Source: DATILL01 sp035476575
Lineage (GTDB): Bacteria > Actinomycetota > Actinomycetes > Mycobacteriales > JACQDL01
Direction of reading: 5' to 3'
Length of the DNA stretch: 64,000 bases
Assembly (NCBI GenBank): GCA_035476575.1
Contig: DATILL010000065.1
Span: 62,001 to 126,000, forward strand
The translations under genes were made by a program, and so were the position numbers. How positions within the stretch are numbered: position 1 is the first letter of the stretch; each line of letters begins with the position of its first letter. Under the pieces are notes generated by a model that saw nothing but the letters and a program-made list of their open reading frames with translations, was not told the origin of the DNA and did no database searches. Positions 44,742-53,297 of the stretch are shown here, piece by piece.

Positions 44742-45772
44742 CTCCGCGCGAAGTGGCGCATGATGTCCCTGCCGGACGCGGCCTCGGCGTCGCGGATGGT
44801 GTTGCCGGTGTAGGACATGAACACGTCGTCCAGCGATGGCCGGGCCACGCTCACCGACCTGATCGGTACGCCGAGCTCGGCGAACAGCTTCGGTACGAAC
44901 TCCTCCCCGGAGGCCACCGAGAAGGTCACCGCGCCCTCGTGCACGGCCGCCGGCAACCCGAAGTGGTCGGCCAGCGCGGTGATGGCGGCGGCGTCGTCCA
45001 CGGTGCTGATCTGCACCCGGTCCTTGCCGACCGAGGCCTTCAGTGCCTCCGGGGTGTCCAGCACCACGATCTGACCCTGGTCGATGATCGCGATCCGGTC
45101 GCAGTACTCGGCCTCGTCCATGTAGTGCGTGGTGAGGAAGATGGTGATGTCCTCGGTCGCCTTCAGCTCGTTGATGTAGCCCCAGATCGCCGAGCGGGTC
45201 TGCGGGTCGAGGCCGACCGTCGGCTCGTCCAGGAACAGCACCCGGGGCGAGTGCAGCAGGCCGCGGGCGATCTCCAGCCGCCGCTTCATGCCGCCGGAGA
45301 AGGTCTCCACCCGGTCGGTGCGGCGGTCCCAGAGGTTGACCATCGTCAGCACCTGGCGCAGCCGGTCGGGCACCACCTCGCGCGGGACGCCGTACAGCTC
45401 GGCGTGGAAGCGCAGGTTCAGCTCGGCGGTGAGGTAGGTGTCGACGGTCGGGTCCTGGAAGACCAGCCCGATGTTGCGCCGGACGTCGTCCCGCTCGGTC
45501 ACCACGTCATAGCCGGCCACGGTGGCGGACCCGGCGGTGGGCATCGCGAGCGTACAGAGGATCTTGATGGTGGTGGACTTGCCGGCGCCGTTCGGCCCGA
45601 GAAAGCCGAACGTCTCGCCCGGCGTGACATCGAAGTCGATGCCGCGTACCGCCTCGATCTCGCCGTACCGCTTGACCAGCCCGCGGACCGACACTGCTGT
45701 GAGCGGTTGAGCCGGCGGCGCGGTCGGCGTCCCGGCTGTGTTGGTGGCGGCTATGGCGGCTGCCTCCGTCAT
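44738..45772 (-). CDS. ABC transporter ATP-binding protein (DrrA-like)
   Basis: A 344-residue ATPase with Walker A GPNGAGKST, Q-loop FQDPTVD, ABC signature FSGGMKRRLEIARGL, Walker B VLFLDEPTVGLDP and H-loop TTHYMDEAEYCD. The C-terminal DrrA-type extension (VARPSLDDVFMSYTG) is present. An Ala/Thr-rich 25-residue N-terminus precedes the domain. It is divergent from the MarR-type gene, which probably regulates both directions through the 136-bp intergenic region. Its ATG has GGGGAGGGAAAG-like purines upstream. Confidence 0.92.
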   Translation of the reverse strand: MTEAAAIAATNTAGTPTAPPAQPLTAVSVRGLVKRYGEIEAVRGIDFDVTPGETFGFLGPNGAGKSTTIKILCTLAMPTAGSATVAGYDVVTERDDVRRNIGLVFQDPTVDTYLTAELNLRFHAELYGVPREVVPDRLRQVLTMVNLWDRRTDRVETFSGGMKRRLEIARGLLHSPRVLFLDEPTVGLDPQTRSAIWGYINELKATEDITIFLTTHYMDEAEYCDRIAIIDQGQIVVLDTPEALKASVGKDRVQISTVDDAAAITALADHFGLPAAVHEGAVTFSVASGEEFVPKLFAELGVPIRSVSVARPSLDDVFMSYTGNTIRDAEAASGRDIMRHFARR

Positions 45773-45908
45773 GCTTTCCCTCCCCAGAATGATGGGATGC
45801 TCCCACGGTAGAAATGACGCCGTCGGCGGGTCAAGGGATTTGGCGACTATCGGACAGATATTCGTGGGTGACTCCCATCATCGCGCCGGCTCGCCTATCA
45901 TTGGCGGT
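45773..45908. promoter_or_regulatory. Divergent control region of the ABC exporter and MarR operon
   Basis: The word ATGATGGGA (45789-45797) recurs inverted as TCCCATCAT (45873-45881), one near the ABC ATPase start and the other 28 bases before the MarR start. Such a pair is a plausible binding site for the adjacent MarR regulator. CCTATCATT (45892-45900) resembles a weak -10 region. No exact promoter can be fixed. Confidence 0.45.
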
Positions 45909-46424
45909 ATGGAGCCAGCGGAGGTGTTGGCGTGCGCGGCAGCGCCCGAGCGCCTGCTGCGGAACCCCGTCTTCCTGATGGCGCAGATCGTCCGGCTGGC
46001 CCGGCGGCGCGCCGCCACCGGCCACGAGGCCGTGCATCGGCTGCCGCGCTACGCCGTGCTCGCCGTGCTCGCCGAGTTCGGCCCGTGCTCGCAGCGTGGG
46101 GTCAGCGACCGGCTGCGGATCGACCCGAGCGACCTGGTGGACGTGATCGACGCGATCGAGCGGGACGGTCACCTGGTGCGCGAGCGTGACCCCCGGGACC
46201 GGCGGCGCTACACGGTGCGGATCACCCCGGCCGGCCGGCGCGCGCTGCGGGCTACCGACGAGCGCTCGCGGGACTGGCAGCAGAAGTTCTTCGAGCCGCT
46301 GTCCACGGCCGAGCTGGAGACCCTGCGCGACCTGCTGGCCAGGCTGTACGCCCACCACTCCTGCTGTGACGATCATCGAGCCGCTGGGACTGTTGGAGAT
46401 CAACAAGGCACAATGACCCGGTGA
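45909..46424 (+). CDS. MarR-family transcriptional regulator
   Basis: A 171-residue winged-helix regulator: YAVLAVLAEFGPCSQRGVSD, RLRIDPSDLVDVIDAIERDG and HLVRERDPRDRRRYTVRITP (the wing with the DxRDxRR motif) are typical. MarR proteins repress divergent or downstream genes and respond to small ligands. It is divergent from DrrAB and coupled to the GH92 gene. The C-terminal tail (CCDDHRAAGTVGDQQGTMTR) is encoded by a half copy of the palindromic element (from 46368) and is probably not native. Confidence 0.88.
   Translation: MEPAEVLACAAAPERLLRNPVFLMAQIVRLARRRAATGHEAVHRLPRYAVLAVLAEFGPCSQRGVSDRLRIDPSDLVDVIDAIERDGHLVRERDPRDRRRYTVRITPAGRRALRATDERSRDWQQKFFEPLSTAELETLRDLLARLYAHHSCCDDHRAAGTVGDQQGTMTR
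46368..46410. repeat. Partial palindromic element D in the MarR 3' end
   Basis: GACGATCATCGAG (46368-46380) equals the left box of elements A-C, and GGAGATCAAC (46395-46404) is the reverse complement of their loop word GTTGATCTCC. The expected right box is missing; GGTGATCGAC at 46420-46429 may be its degenerate trace. It is read through as the last residues of the MarR protein. Confidence 0.6.
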
Positions 46425-49174
46425 TCGACAGCTCCGGGGACCGCGACCCGGCGGACGCCGACCCGGCCCGGTGGGTGGACCCTTTCATCGGCACCCGGCC
46501 GGGCGGGCTCGACTTCGGCCATGGCGGCGGCGCCGCGAACACGTTCCCCGGCGCGACCACGCCGTTCGGCATGGTGCAGTGGAGCCCGGACACCGAGACC
46601 TACCAGCACGGCGGGTACCACTACGACGACAACCGGATCAAGGGCTTCAGCCTGACCCACCTGTCCGGGCCAGGCTGTGGTGACCTGGGCAACCTGCCGT
46701 TCCTGCCGGTGCTGGGCCGGGTGGCGCCGTATCTGCGGTTCAGGCACGAGAACGAGCGGGCCGAGCCGGGCTACTACCGGGTCGCCCTGGACAACGGCGT
46801 CAGCGTGGAGCTGACCGCGACCACCCGGTCTGGCCTGGCCCGGATCCGGTACCCGGCCAGCCGGCCACGCCGGCAGCGGGCCGGGCTTGTGGTGGACGCC
46901 GGGGCCGCCGTCAACCCGGCGACCGGCCGGGTCGACATCCGCGGCCGCGAGCTGTCCGGGTGGACCGAGTCCGGCGGGTTCTGCGGCACCGGCAACCGGT
47001 ACACGCTGTACTTCCACGCCGAGCTGGACACCGACTTCGCCAGCAGTGGAGACGGCGAGCCACGGGTCGAGCTGGACCTCGGCGCCGCCGAGACCGTGAC
47101 CATGCGGGTCGGGCTGTCCTATGTGGACGCCGCCGCGGCTGGCCGAAACCTCGCCGCCGAGCAAGGCGGCGACCCCGGGAGCCCCAACCCTGGGAGCCCC
47201 AACCCTGGAGGCCGTAGCGACTTCGCGGCGGTCCGGACCGCTGCCCGGCAGCGGTGGAACGAGCTGTTGTCCCGGATCGCCGTGGCCGGCGGCACCGACG
47301 AGCGGCGGACCGTCTTCTACACCGCGCTCTACCACGCCCTGCTGCACCCCAACGTGTTCAGCGACGTGGACGGGCGGTACATCGGCTTCGACGGGCAGGT
47401 CCACACCGTGCCGGCCGGCCACGCGCAGTACGCCAACTTCTCCGGCTGGGACGTCTACCGCTCCCAGGTGCAGCTCATCGCCCTGCTCGACCCGGCGCTG
47501 GCCGCCGACATCGCGCAGTCGGCGGTCAACCAGGCCGAGCACGGCGGCTACTGGGACCGCTGGACTATCGCCAACGGCGGCACCGGAGTGATGGTCGGCG
47601 ACCCCATGCAGATCATCGTGGCCAGCATCTACGCCTTCGGCGGTACCGCGTTCGACGCGCCGCGGGCGCTGCGGCTGATGGAGCGCGGCAGCACCGACGA
47701 GCGGGAGCGGCCCGGCCAGGCCCGGTACGAGGCGATGGGCTACCTGCCGGCCGGCGCGGGCGGCGTGTGGGGCTCAGTGTCCACCGCGCTGGAGTACGGC
47801 GCCGCCGACCTCGCCGTCGCCCAGCTTGCCCGGCGGCTCGGCGAGCCGGCGACGGCCGAGCGGTTCCAGTGGCGGGCGCAGCGGTGGCGGCATCTGGTCC
47901 GGCCCGGCTCGGGCTACCTCCAGCCACGGGCGGCGGACACCTCGTGGCCGCCGTTCAGCCCGACCCAGACCGCTGACTACGTCGAGGGCAACGCCGCGCA
48001 GTACGCCTTCAGCGTGCCGTGGAACGTGCGCGGGCTGTTCGACGCGCTGGGTGGCGACGAGGTGGTGCTACCCCGGCTGGAGGCGTTCTTCACCGAGCTG
48101 AACGCCGGCCCGGGCAAGCCCTACGCCTATCTCGGCAACGAGCCGACCCTGCATGTGCCCTGGCTGTTCGGCTACGCCGGCGCGGCGCACCGCACCCAGG
48201 ACGTCGTCCGGCGGGTGGTCAGCACGATCTTCCGGGCCGCCCCGGACGGGCTGGTCGGCAACGACGACCTCGGCCAGATGTCGTCCTGGGCGGTGTGGGC
48301 GATGCTCGGCATGTACCCGCTGCTGCCCGGGCGGGCCGAGCTGGTGCTGGCCAGCCCGGAGTTTGAGCGGGCCACCGTCCGGCGCGGCGACGGCACGGTG
48401 ATCGACATCCGGGCGCCCGGCGCGTCGGTCACCTGCCGGTACGTGCGTGGGCTGCGGGTGAACGGCCGGGAGTGGTCGCGGCCGTGGCTGCCGGAGTCGT
48501 TCGTGCTGGCCGGGGGCACGCTGGAGTACGAGCTGTCCGAGTGTCCCGAGCCGGGGTGGGGGAGCGCGGCGGAGGACGCGCCGCCGTCGTTCGACCACGT
48601 GGGCACGCCGGCTCCGCTGGCGTCGTACGCCGACAACGACAGCCGTGACCTGGACCTGTTCGGCTGTGGGTACGCCGTGGCGGCGTTGCGGGCCGCCGGG
48701 GTGCGGCCGGGCGGGCAGGTCAGCGTCGGTGGGCTGGTCTACCCGGTGCCGGCCGGTCTGGCGGCTGGCGGACCGGACGGCGCTGGCCCTGACAACGTGC
48801 TGGCCTTCGGGCAGGAGGTGGACCTGGTCTGGGTGCCGGCTGGCGCGACCCGGCTGGGCTTCCTGGGCGCGGCCACGCACGGGCCGTCGGCCGGGACGGT
48901 GCTGCTGCGGTACGCCGACGGTGTGGTGCGTCGGGCGCTGCTCGGCTTCCCCGACTGGACCCTGAACGGTGCCACGGCGGACCTCGAGTACGGTGCGGCC
49001 GTGGCCGCCCGGATGCCGTACCGCAGCGTCGGCAGCGAACGGGACATGATCGCCAGCTACCTGTTCGGCAGTGCGCCGATCGCGCTGGACCCAGGCCGGC
49101 GGCCGGTCTCCGTCCGGCTGCCCTGGACGGTCGGGTCGGGCCGGCTGCACGTGTTCGCGGTCAGCGCCGGGTGA
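46421..49174 (+). CDS. Glycoside hydrolase family 92 (exo-alpha-mannosidase)
   Basis: A 917-residue GH92 enzyme: VDPFIGTRPGGLDFGHGGGA and NTFPGATTPFGMVQWSPDT (N-domain), then the catalytic toroid with FSGWDVYRSQVQLIALLDP, GNEPTLHVPWLF and GNDDLGQMSSWAVWAMLGMY. Family members are Ca-dependent exo-mannosidases. The last 200 residues (YADNDSRDLDLFGCGYAVAA onward) form an additional beta-rich module seen in actinobacterial glycosidases. No signal peptide is visible, so it probably acts in the cytoplasm. A 15-bp tandem repeat (47177-47206) encodes GSPNPGSPNPG in a loop. GTG overlaps the MarR stop. Confidence 0.9.
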   Translation: MIDSSGDRDPADADPARWVDPFIGTRPGGLDFGHGGGAANTFPGATTPFGMVQWSPDTETYQHGGYHYDDNRIKGFSLTHLSGPGCGDLGNLPFLPVLGRVAPYLRFRHENERAEPGYYRVALDNGVSVELTATTRSGLARIRYPASRPRRQRAGLVVDAGAAVNPATGRVDIRGRELSGWTESGGFCGTGNRYTLYFHAELDTDFASSGDGEPRVELDLGAAETVTMRVGLSYVDAAAAGRNLAAEQGGDPGSPNPGSPNPGGRSDFAAVRTAARQRWNELLSRIAVAGGTDERRTVFYTALYHALLHPNVFSDVDGRYIGFDGQVHTVPAGHAQYANFSGWDVYRSQVQLIALLDPALAADIAQSAVNQAEHGGYWDRWTIANGGTGVMVGDPMQIIVASIYAFGGTAFDAPRALRLMERGSTDERERPGQARYEAMGYLPAGAGGVWGSVSTALEYGAADLAVAQLARRLGEPATAERFQWRAQRWRHLVRPGSGYLQPRAADTSWPPFSPTQTADYVEGNAAQYAFSVPWNVRGLFDALGGDEVVLPRLEAFFTELNAGPGKPYAYLGNEPTLHVPWLFGYAGAAHRTQDVVRRVVSTIFRAAPDGLVGNDDLGQMSSWAVWAMLGMYPLLPGRAELVLASPEFERATVRRGDGTVIDIRAPGASVTCRYVRGLRVNGREWSRPWLPESFVLAGGTLEYELSECPEPGWGSAAEDAPPSFDHVGTPAPLASYADNDSRDLDLFGCGYAVAALRAAGVRPGGQVSVGGLVYPVPAGLAAGGPDGAGPDNVLAFGQEVDLVWVPAGATRLGFLGAATHGPSAGTVLLRYADGVVRRALLGFPDWTLNGATADLEYGAAVAARMPYRSVGSERDMIASYLFGSAPIALDPGRRPVSVRLPWTVGSGRLHVFAVSAG

Positions 49175-49581
49175 TCCGGCGAGGGCAGGGCTCGGTGCTG
49201 GCTGTGGTCGCGGCCGGCGGCGCGCTGGGCAGCGCGGCCCGGTACGGCGTGGCGGTGGCGTGGCCGCACCGGCCGGGCGGGTTCGCCTGGTCGACATTCT
49301 GCTGCAACGCGGTGGGCTGCCTGCTGATCGGCGTGCTGCTGGTGGCGGCGACCGAGGTGTGGTTGGCGCACCGGCTGATCCGGCCATTCCTCGGGGTGGG
49401 GGTGCTGGGCGGCTTCACGACGTTCTCCACCTATGTGGTCGACACCGCGGCGCTGGTGCGCGCCGGGCGGCCGGCGGTCGCGGCCGGCTACCTGCTGGGC
49501 ACTGTGGTCACCGCCCTGGTCGGGGTGCAGGCTGGGGTGGTGCTCACGCGCCTCGCGGCGGGAAGGGGGCGGGCGGGATGA
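49171..49581 (+). CDS. crcB: Fluoride channel CrcB/Fluc, first copy
   Basis: A 136-residue membrane protein with four helices and the Fluc motifs GALGSAARYG, STFCCNAVGCLLIGVL (pore Asn) and GGFTTFSTY. Fluc channels are dual-topology dimers that export fluoride. Actinobacteria often carry two copies, as here. GTG overlaps the GH92 stop and the stop overlaps the DUF190 gene. No fluoride riboswitch is seen, because the gene is inside an operon. Confidence 0.9.
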   Translation: MIRRGQGSVLAVVAAGGALGSAARYGVAVAWPHRPGGFAWSTFCCNAVGCLLIGVLLVAATEVWLAHRLIRPFLGVGVLGGFTTFSTYVVDTAALVRAGRPAVAAGYLLGTVVTALVGVQAGVVLTRLAAGRGRAG

Positions 49582-49916
49582 GGCTGGCCGGGCGGGCGAT
49601 CCGGTTGTCGATCTTCATCGGGGAGGACGACACCTGGCATCACACGCCGCTCCATCACGAGATCGTGCACCGGGCGCATGAAGCCGGGCTGGCCGGAGCG
49701 ACCGTGCTGCGCGGCGTCGAGGGGTACGGCGCGTCCAGCCGCATCCACACCACCCGGCTCCTCAGCCTGTCCCAGAACCTGCCGCTGCTGATCGTGATCG
49801 TCGACGCCGAGGAGCGGGTCCGGGCCTTCCTGCCGCAGTTGGACGAGCTGGTCGGCGAGGGCATGGTGATCCTCGACGAGGTCGAGGTGATCCGCTACGT
49901 CGGCCGGGAGCGCTGA
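49578..49916 (+). CDS. DUF190 protein between two crcB genes
   Basis: A 112-residue PII-like DUF190 protein (IRLSIFIGEDDTWHHTPLHH, EAGLAGATVLRGVEGYGASS and VDAEERVRAFLPQLDELVGE). DUF190 genes are regularly found between paired crcB genes and are presumed to regulate or sense fluoride-related metabolites; the function is unproven. The ATG overlaps the first crcB stop. The TGA stop is at the start of a three-copy 17-bp repeat that separates it from the second crcB. Confidence 0.88.
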   Translation: MRLAGRAIRLSIFIGEDDTWHHTPLHHEIVHRAHEAGLAGATVLRGVEGYGASSRIHTTRLLSLSQNLPLLIVIVDAEERVRAFLPQLDELVGEGMVILDEVEVIRYVGRER

Positions 49917-49966
49917 GTGGCCGGGGATGCTAAGTGGCCGGGGATGCTAAGTGGCCGGGGATGCTG
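49916..49966 (+). repeat. Three tandem 17-bp repeats between DUF190 and crcB copy 2
   Basis: AGTGGCCGGGGATGCTA at 49916-49932 and 49933-49949, with the last copy (49950-49966) ending in G. Each unit reproduces the sequence at the junction of the DUF190 stop and the next GTG (GCTGAGTG / GCTAAGTG), so amplification of an original stop/start overlap is likely. Confidence 0.9.
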
Positions 49967-49967
49967 A

Positions 49968-50333
49968 GTGAGCCTGCTGCTGGTGCTGCTCGGCGGTGCT
50001 CTCGGCGCGCCGGCCCGGTACCTCACCGACCGGGCGCTGGCGGCCCGGACCAGGTCGGCGTTCCCGTGGGGGACGCTGGCGGTGAACGTGGTGGGGTCCG
50101 GGCTGCTCGGGCTGCTGGCCGGGCTGGGCGGTGCGCTGCCGTCGGCGGTGGGCACGCTGGTCGGCACCGGCTTCTGCGGCGCGCTGACGACGTACTCCAC
50201 GTTCGGGTACGAGACGGTGCGGCTGGTCGAGGAGGGCGCGTCCTGGCTTGCCGCCCGCAACGTGCTGGCCAACGTCGTCCTGGGACTCATCGTCGGCGTG
50301 GCCGCCTACGTCGCCGGCATCGCCCTCGCCTGA
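49968..50333 (+). CDS. crcB: Fluoride channel CrcB/Fluc, second copy
   Basis: A 121-residue Fluc protein (GGALGAPARYLTDRAL, FPWGTLAVNVVGSGLLGLL, GTGFCGALTTYSTFGYETV, and a C-terminal helix). Basic residues are distributed differently from copy one, consistent with the two forming a heterodimer of opposite topology, as in other paired systems. GTG start directly after the 17-bp repeats; the ribosome site is weak (GGGG eight bases upstream). Last gene of the MarR-GH92-crcB-DUF190-crcB operon. Confidence 0.9.
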   Translation: MSLLLVLLGGALGAPARYLTDRALAARTRSAFPWGTLAVNVVGSGLLGLLAGLGGALPSAVGTLVGTGFCGALTTYSTFGYETVRLVEEGASWLAARNVLANVVLGLIVGVAAYVAGIALA

Positions 50334-50357
50334 GCTCCACCTGCCCCTCACTCCGAA

Positions 50358-50415
50358 CGATCATCGAGTTGTTGTCGCTAGTTGATCTCTACCAGCGACA
50401 ACAACTCGATGATCG
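50358..50415. repeat. Palindromic element C (crcB / PAAR convergent junction)
   Basis: Perfect 22-bp arms CGATCATCGAGTTGTTGTCG+CT (50358-50379) and its complement (50394-50415) enclose a 14-nt loop with AGTTGATCTCT. Outer boxes and loop are shared with elements A and B. It sits 24 bases after crcB and 26 bases before the end of the convergent PAAR gene, again a position suited to a bidirectional terminator. Confidence 0.92.
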
Positions 50416-50441
50416 GCGGGTAGGGGGCGGGAAGGGCGGGC

Positions 50442-50834
50442 TCAGCCGCCGATCATGACGGTGCCGGCGGCCTGGACGGTGCCGACCGGGGCCGGCGCCG
50501 GGTCGTTGCAGGTGTTCGCCGTGTCGCCCATGCGCGCGGCCGGCTTGTTGTTGATGAGCACCGTCGCGCTGCCCTTGATGATGGTGCCCTGGTTGGTCGG
50601 CGGCACCTGGAACGGGCCGCCGGCCGGGATGTGCGGTGGGGTGTTCATCGCGATGCTGCCCACCACCGCGGCCGGTTGCCCGCCGATCAGCACGTTGGTG
50701 CTGCACCCGCTGGTGATCGTGCCGTTGAACGGCATCGGGGTCGGCGTCGGCACCGGCCCGCCCGGCGTCGGCACCATGATGATGTGCGTGTCGGTGCCGA
50801 TCACCTTGTCGCCCATCTTCGCCGCGGGTGGCAT
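50442..50834 (-). CDS. PAAR-domain protein, spike tip of the contractile injection system
   Basis: A 130-residue PAAR-like protein: the N-terminus MPPAAKMGDKVIGTDTHI and repeated Gly-rich turns (NGTITSGCSTNVLIGGQPAA, QGTIIKGSATVLINNKPAAR, GDTANTC) make the cone that caps the VgrG-like spike. The long N-terminal loop PTPGGPVPTPTPMPF is typical of this subclass. The ATG overlaps the stop of the DUF4255 gene (TGATG), so the two form a short operon divergent from the sheath-tube operon, whose products they must join. Confidence 0.88.
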   Translation of the reverse strand: MPPAAKMGDKVIGTDTHIIMVPTPGGPVPTPTPMPFNGTITSGCSTNVLIGGQPAAVVGSIAMNTPPHIPAGGPFQVPPTNQGTIIKGSATVLINNKPAARMGDTANTCNDPAPAPVGTVQAAGTVMIGG

Positions 50835-51511
50835 CAGCGTGGCTCCTCGACGTGCCGCTTGCGCCAGTGCTGGTCGGGGCGGGGCACCGGCATGCCGTTG
50901 GCCGCCGGCGGCTGCGGGCCGGGGTGCTTCGGCGGGTCGGGCGGGGTGGCGTCCCGGCCGACCCCCAGGTGCATGTCCTGCGCCGGCTTGGCCAGGTCGG
51001 TGACCAGGGCCGGTACCAGCGGCGCGCTGATGGCCAGGTCGACGGCCAGCCGCGGGGCCAGCCCGAGGGCCGCCCACAGCGTGCCGGGGTTGCTTGGCGG
51101 CGCCGGCCGGCTGACCGACAGCAGCACCGGCAGGTCGGTCTCGGCCAGCATGCCGCGGCGGTACTCGCCCGGCAGCACCTCGCCGGTGCCGGGCAGCGCC
51201 AGCACGGTGCCGAGCAGCCCGTGCTCGGTAGCGACGTCGCCGGCCCAGGCGCTGACCAGGTAGGACAGCTCGTAGCGGCGCGGCGGCGGCTGCCGGCCGA
51301 CCACCCGGCCGCGCTCGTCCCGGATGTCGTCCCAGTCCGCCTTGCGCCCGTCAACGTCCTCGCGGACGTCGTACAGGTAGGCGTTGACCAGCGCACCCTC
51401 GGGTGGCCGGCGCGCCCAGGCCCGGCGCGGTGGCTCCAGGCTGACCGTGGTGCCCTCCGGCAGCCGGCCCCCGAGCAGCGCGACGAGTGAGGCGTCCACG
51501 TCCTCCAGCAC
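50834..51511 (-). CDS. DUF4255 protein (tail terminator/adaptor of the injection system)
   Basis: A 225-residue protein with the DUF4255 pattern (VLEDVDASLVALLGG, LVNAYLYDVREDVDGRKADW, YELSYLVSAWAGDVATEHGLL, TDLPVLLSVS). Pvc16-like members cap the tail or connect sheath and tube in contractile systems. The C-terminal 40 residues are Pro-rich. The GTG at 51511 was chosen because the conserved domain begins there; an in-frame extension to 51760 overlaps the opposite-strand sheath start and is unlikely. No clear ribosome site was found for it. Confidence 0.82.
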   Translation of the reverse strand: MLEDVDASLVALLGGRLPEGTTVSLEPPRRAWARRPPEGALVNAYLYDVREDVDGRKADWDDIRDERGRVVGRQPPPRRYELSYLVSAWAGDVATEHGLLGTVLALPGTGEVLPGEYRRGMLAETDLPVLLSVSRPAPPSNPGTLWAALGLAPRLAVDLAISAPLVPALVTDLAKPAQDMHLGVGRDATPPDPPKHPGPQPPAANGMPVPRPDQHWRKRHVEEPR

Positions 51512-51752
51512 GCCGACAGTGTGCCCGGTCCGGCGGGGAGCGCGGCAGGGGTCGCCGGGCGTCCGGACGGCCCGGCCGCCCCGCCCGATCGGGCAGGCCG
51601 GACTGCCCTTGATCCCGCCCGGCGGCCGGTTCGTATCGGGCCGAGAACTTGCGAGGGTTCCAGAGCCGGGAGACGCAGGCTCACCGTGGGCTGCCCCGGA
51701 GCACCACCACCTGCGACTCGCCACCAGCAGCTCGTCGATTTGGGAGGGGCCG
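51512..51752. promoter_or_regulatory. Divergent promoter region of the eCIS genes
   Basis: This 241-bp gap separates the minus-strand DUF4255-PAAR pair from the plus-strand structural operon and must hold both promoters. I find no convincing -10/-35 pair. GGGAGGGG (51742-51749) is the ribosome site of the sheath gene. Confidence 0.5.
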
Positions 51753-53288
51753 ATGCCCAACTACCTCTCGCCCGGTGTGTACATGGAGGAGGTCTCGTCC
51801 GGCTCGAAGCCGATCGAGGGCGTCGGTACTGCCGTTGCCGCGTTCGTCGGTTTTGCCGCACAGGGCCCGTTCAACACCCCGACCCTGGTCACCAACTGGA
51901 CCCAGTTCACCGGCACGTTCGGTGACTTCACCGAAGGCTCCTACCTCGCCCACGCGGTCTACGGCTACTTCCTGAACGGCGGCGGCGCCGCGTACGTCGT
52001 CCGGATCGGCAGCGACACGGCCGACACCGGCCCGGCACCGGCGCCCAAGGCAGAGCTGCCCGCCGCCGCGGACAGCAGCCGGCTCGCGTTCTCAGTGCAG
52101 GCGCTGGAGGCCGGCCCCGCCGGCCAGGACATCACCGTCGAGGTGCTCGACCCGTCCGAGCCCGGCGAGGACACCTTCAAGCTGGTGGTGAAGCAGGGTG
52201 GCAACCCGGTCGAGACGTACGACAACGTCACCACCAAGCGGGGCTCGAACAACGTCGTCACCACCGTCCGGCAGCAGTCGAAGCTGATCCGGATCGAGGA
52301 GACCACCGGCAAGGGCCTGGCCGTGCCGGCCAAGTCCGGTGACGTCGCGCTGTCCGGCGGCGGGCTGCCGGCCGCCGACTCGGTGTCGCCGAACTCCTAC
52401 GTCGGCAGCTCGGCCGACCGCACCGGCTTCGGCGGCCTGGAGGCCGTCGACGAGGTCACCATGCTGTGCGTACCGGACCTGATGGCCGCCTACCAGCACG
52501 GCATGCTGGACGACGAGGGCCTCAAGGCCGTGCAGCTCGCCATGATCGCGCACTGCGAGCTGATGGCCGACCGGGTGGCGATCCTGGACACCCCGCCCGG
52601 CCTGAACGCCCAGCAGGTCAAGGACTGGCGGGTCAACACGGCCGGCTACGACTCCAAGTACGCCGCGCTGTACTGGCCCTGGATCAAGATCATGGACCCG
52701 CTGTCGGGCAAGCCGATCCACGTGCCACCGAGCGGCCACATGGCCGGCATCTGGGCCCGCAACGACACCACCCGCGGCGTGCACAAGGCCCCGGCGAACG
52801 AGGTCATCCGCGGCGCCATCTCGCTGGAGCTCAACATCACCAAGGGCGAGCACGACCAGCTCAACCCGGTCGCGGTCAACTGCCTGCGCAGCTTCCCCGG
52901 CCAGGGCATCCGGGTCTGGGGGGCACGCATCCTCACCTCCGACCCCGAATGGCGCTACGTCAACGTCCGCCGGCTGTTCAACTTCGTGGAGAAGTCGATC
53001 CTGTCCGGCACCAACTGGGTCGTCTTCGAGCCGAACGACCCGAAGCTGTGGGACTCGGTCCGGCGCACCATCACGATGTTCCTGCGCCGGGTGTGGCGGG
53101 ACGGTGCGTTGTTCGGGCGTACGCCGGCCGAGGCGTTCTTCGTCCGCTGCGACGAGGAGAACAACCCGCCGGAGAACCGGGACGCGGGCATCCTCACCGT
53201 CGAGATCGGCATCGCACCGGTCAAGCCCGCCGAGTTCGTCGTGTTCCGCATCTCGCAGTTCGCGCAGGGCGCTGCGCTCGAGGAATAG
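51753..53288 (+). CDS. Contractile sheath protein
   Basis: A 511-residue phage-tail-sheath-like protein. The N-terminal MPNYLSPGVYMEEVSSGSKP and the strand IEGVGTAVAAFVGFAAQGPF are the classic sheath start, and the C-terminal domain has NCLRSFPGQGIRVWGARILT, WRYVNVRRLFNFVEKSI, FLRRVWRDGALFG and FVRCDEENNPPENRDAGILT. Subunits polymerise around the inner tube and contract to drive it into a target. A variable domain (about 110-230) projects outside. First gene of the main structural operon; a single sheath gene is seen. Confidence 0.95.
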   Translation: MPNYLSPGVYMEEVSSGSKPIEGVGTAVAAFVGFAAQGPFNTPTLVTNWTQFTGTFGDFTEGSYLAHAVYGYFLNGGGAAYVVRIGSDTADTGPAPAPKAELPAAADSSRLAFSVQALEAGPAGQDITVEVLDPSEPGEDTFKLVVKQGGNPVETYDNVTTKRGSNNVVTTVRQQSKLIRIEETTGKGLAVPAKSGDVALSGGGLPAADSVSPNSYVGSSADRTGFGGLEAVDEVTMLCVPDLMAAYQHGMLDDEGLKAVQLAMIAHCELMADRVAILDTPPGLNAQQVKDWRVNTAGYDSKYAALYWPWIKIMDPLSGKPIHVPPSGHMAGIWARNDTTRGVHKAPANEVIRGAISLELNITKGEHDQLNPVAVNCLRSFPGQGIRVWGARILTSDPEWRYVNVRRLFNFVEKSILSGTNWVVFEPNDPKLWDSVRRTITMFLRRVWRDGALFGRTPAEAFFVRCDEENNPPENRDAGILTVEIGIAPVKPAEFVVFRISQFAQGAALEE

Positions 53289-53297
53289 GGGTAAGCG

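Noticed and set aside
43848..45772. DrrAB-like ABC transporter as the exporter of the RiPP
   Set aside because: It is 34 kb away, divergent from its own MarR regulator, and separated by housekeeping genes. Nothing in the sequence links it to the cluster.
51384..51752. N-terminal extension of the sheath protein
   Set aside because: The upstream in-frame region overlaps the opposite-strand DUF4255 gene; the sheath family start MPNYLSPGVYMEE and a strong ribosome site are at 51753.
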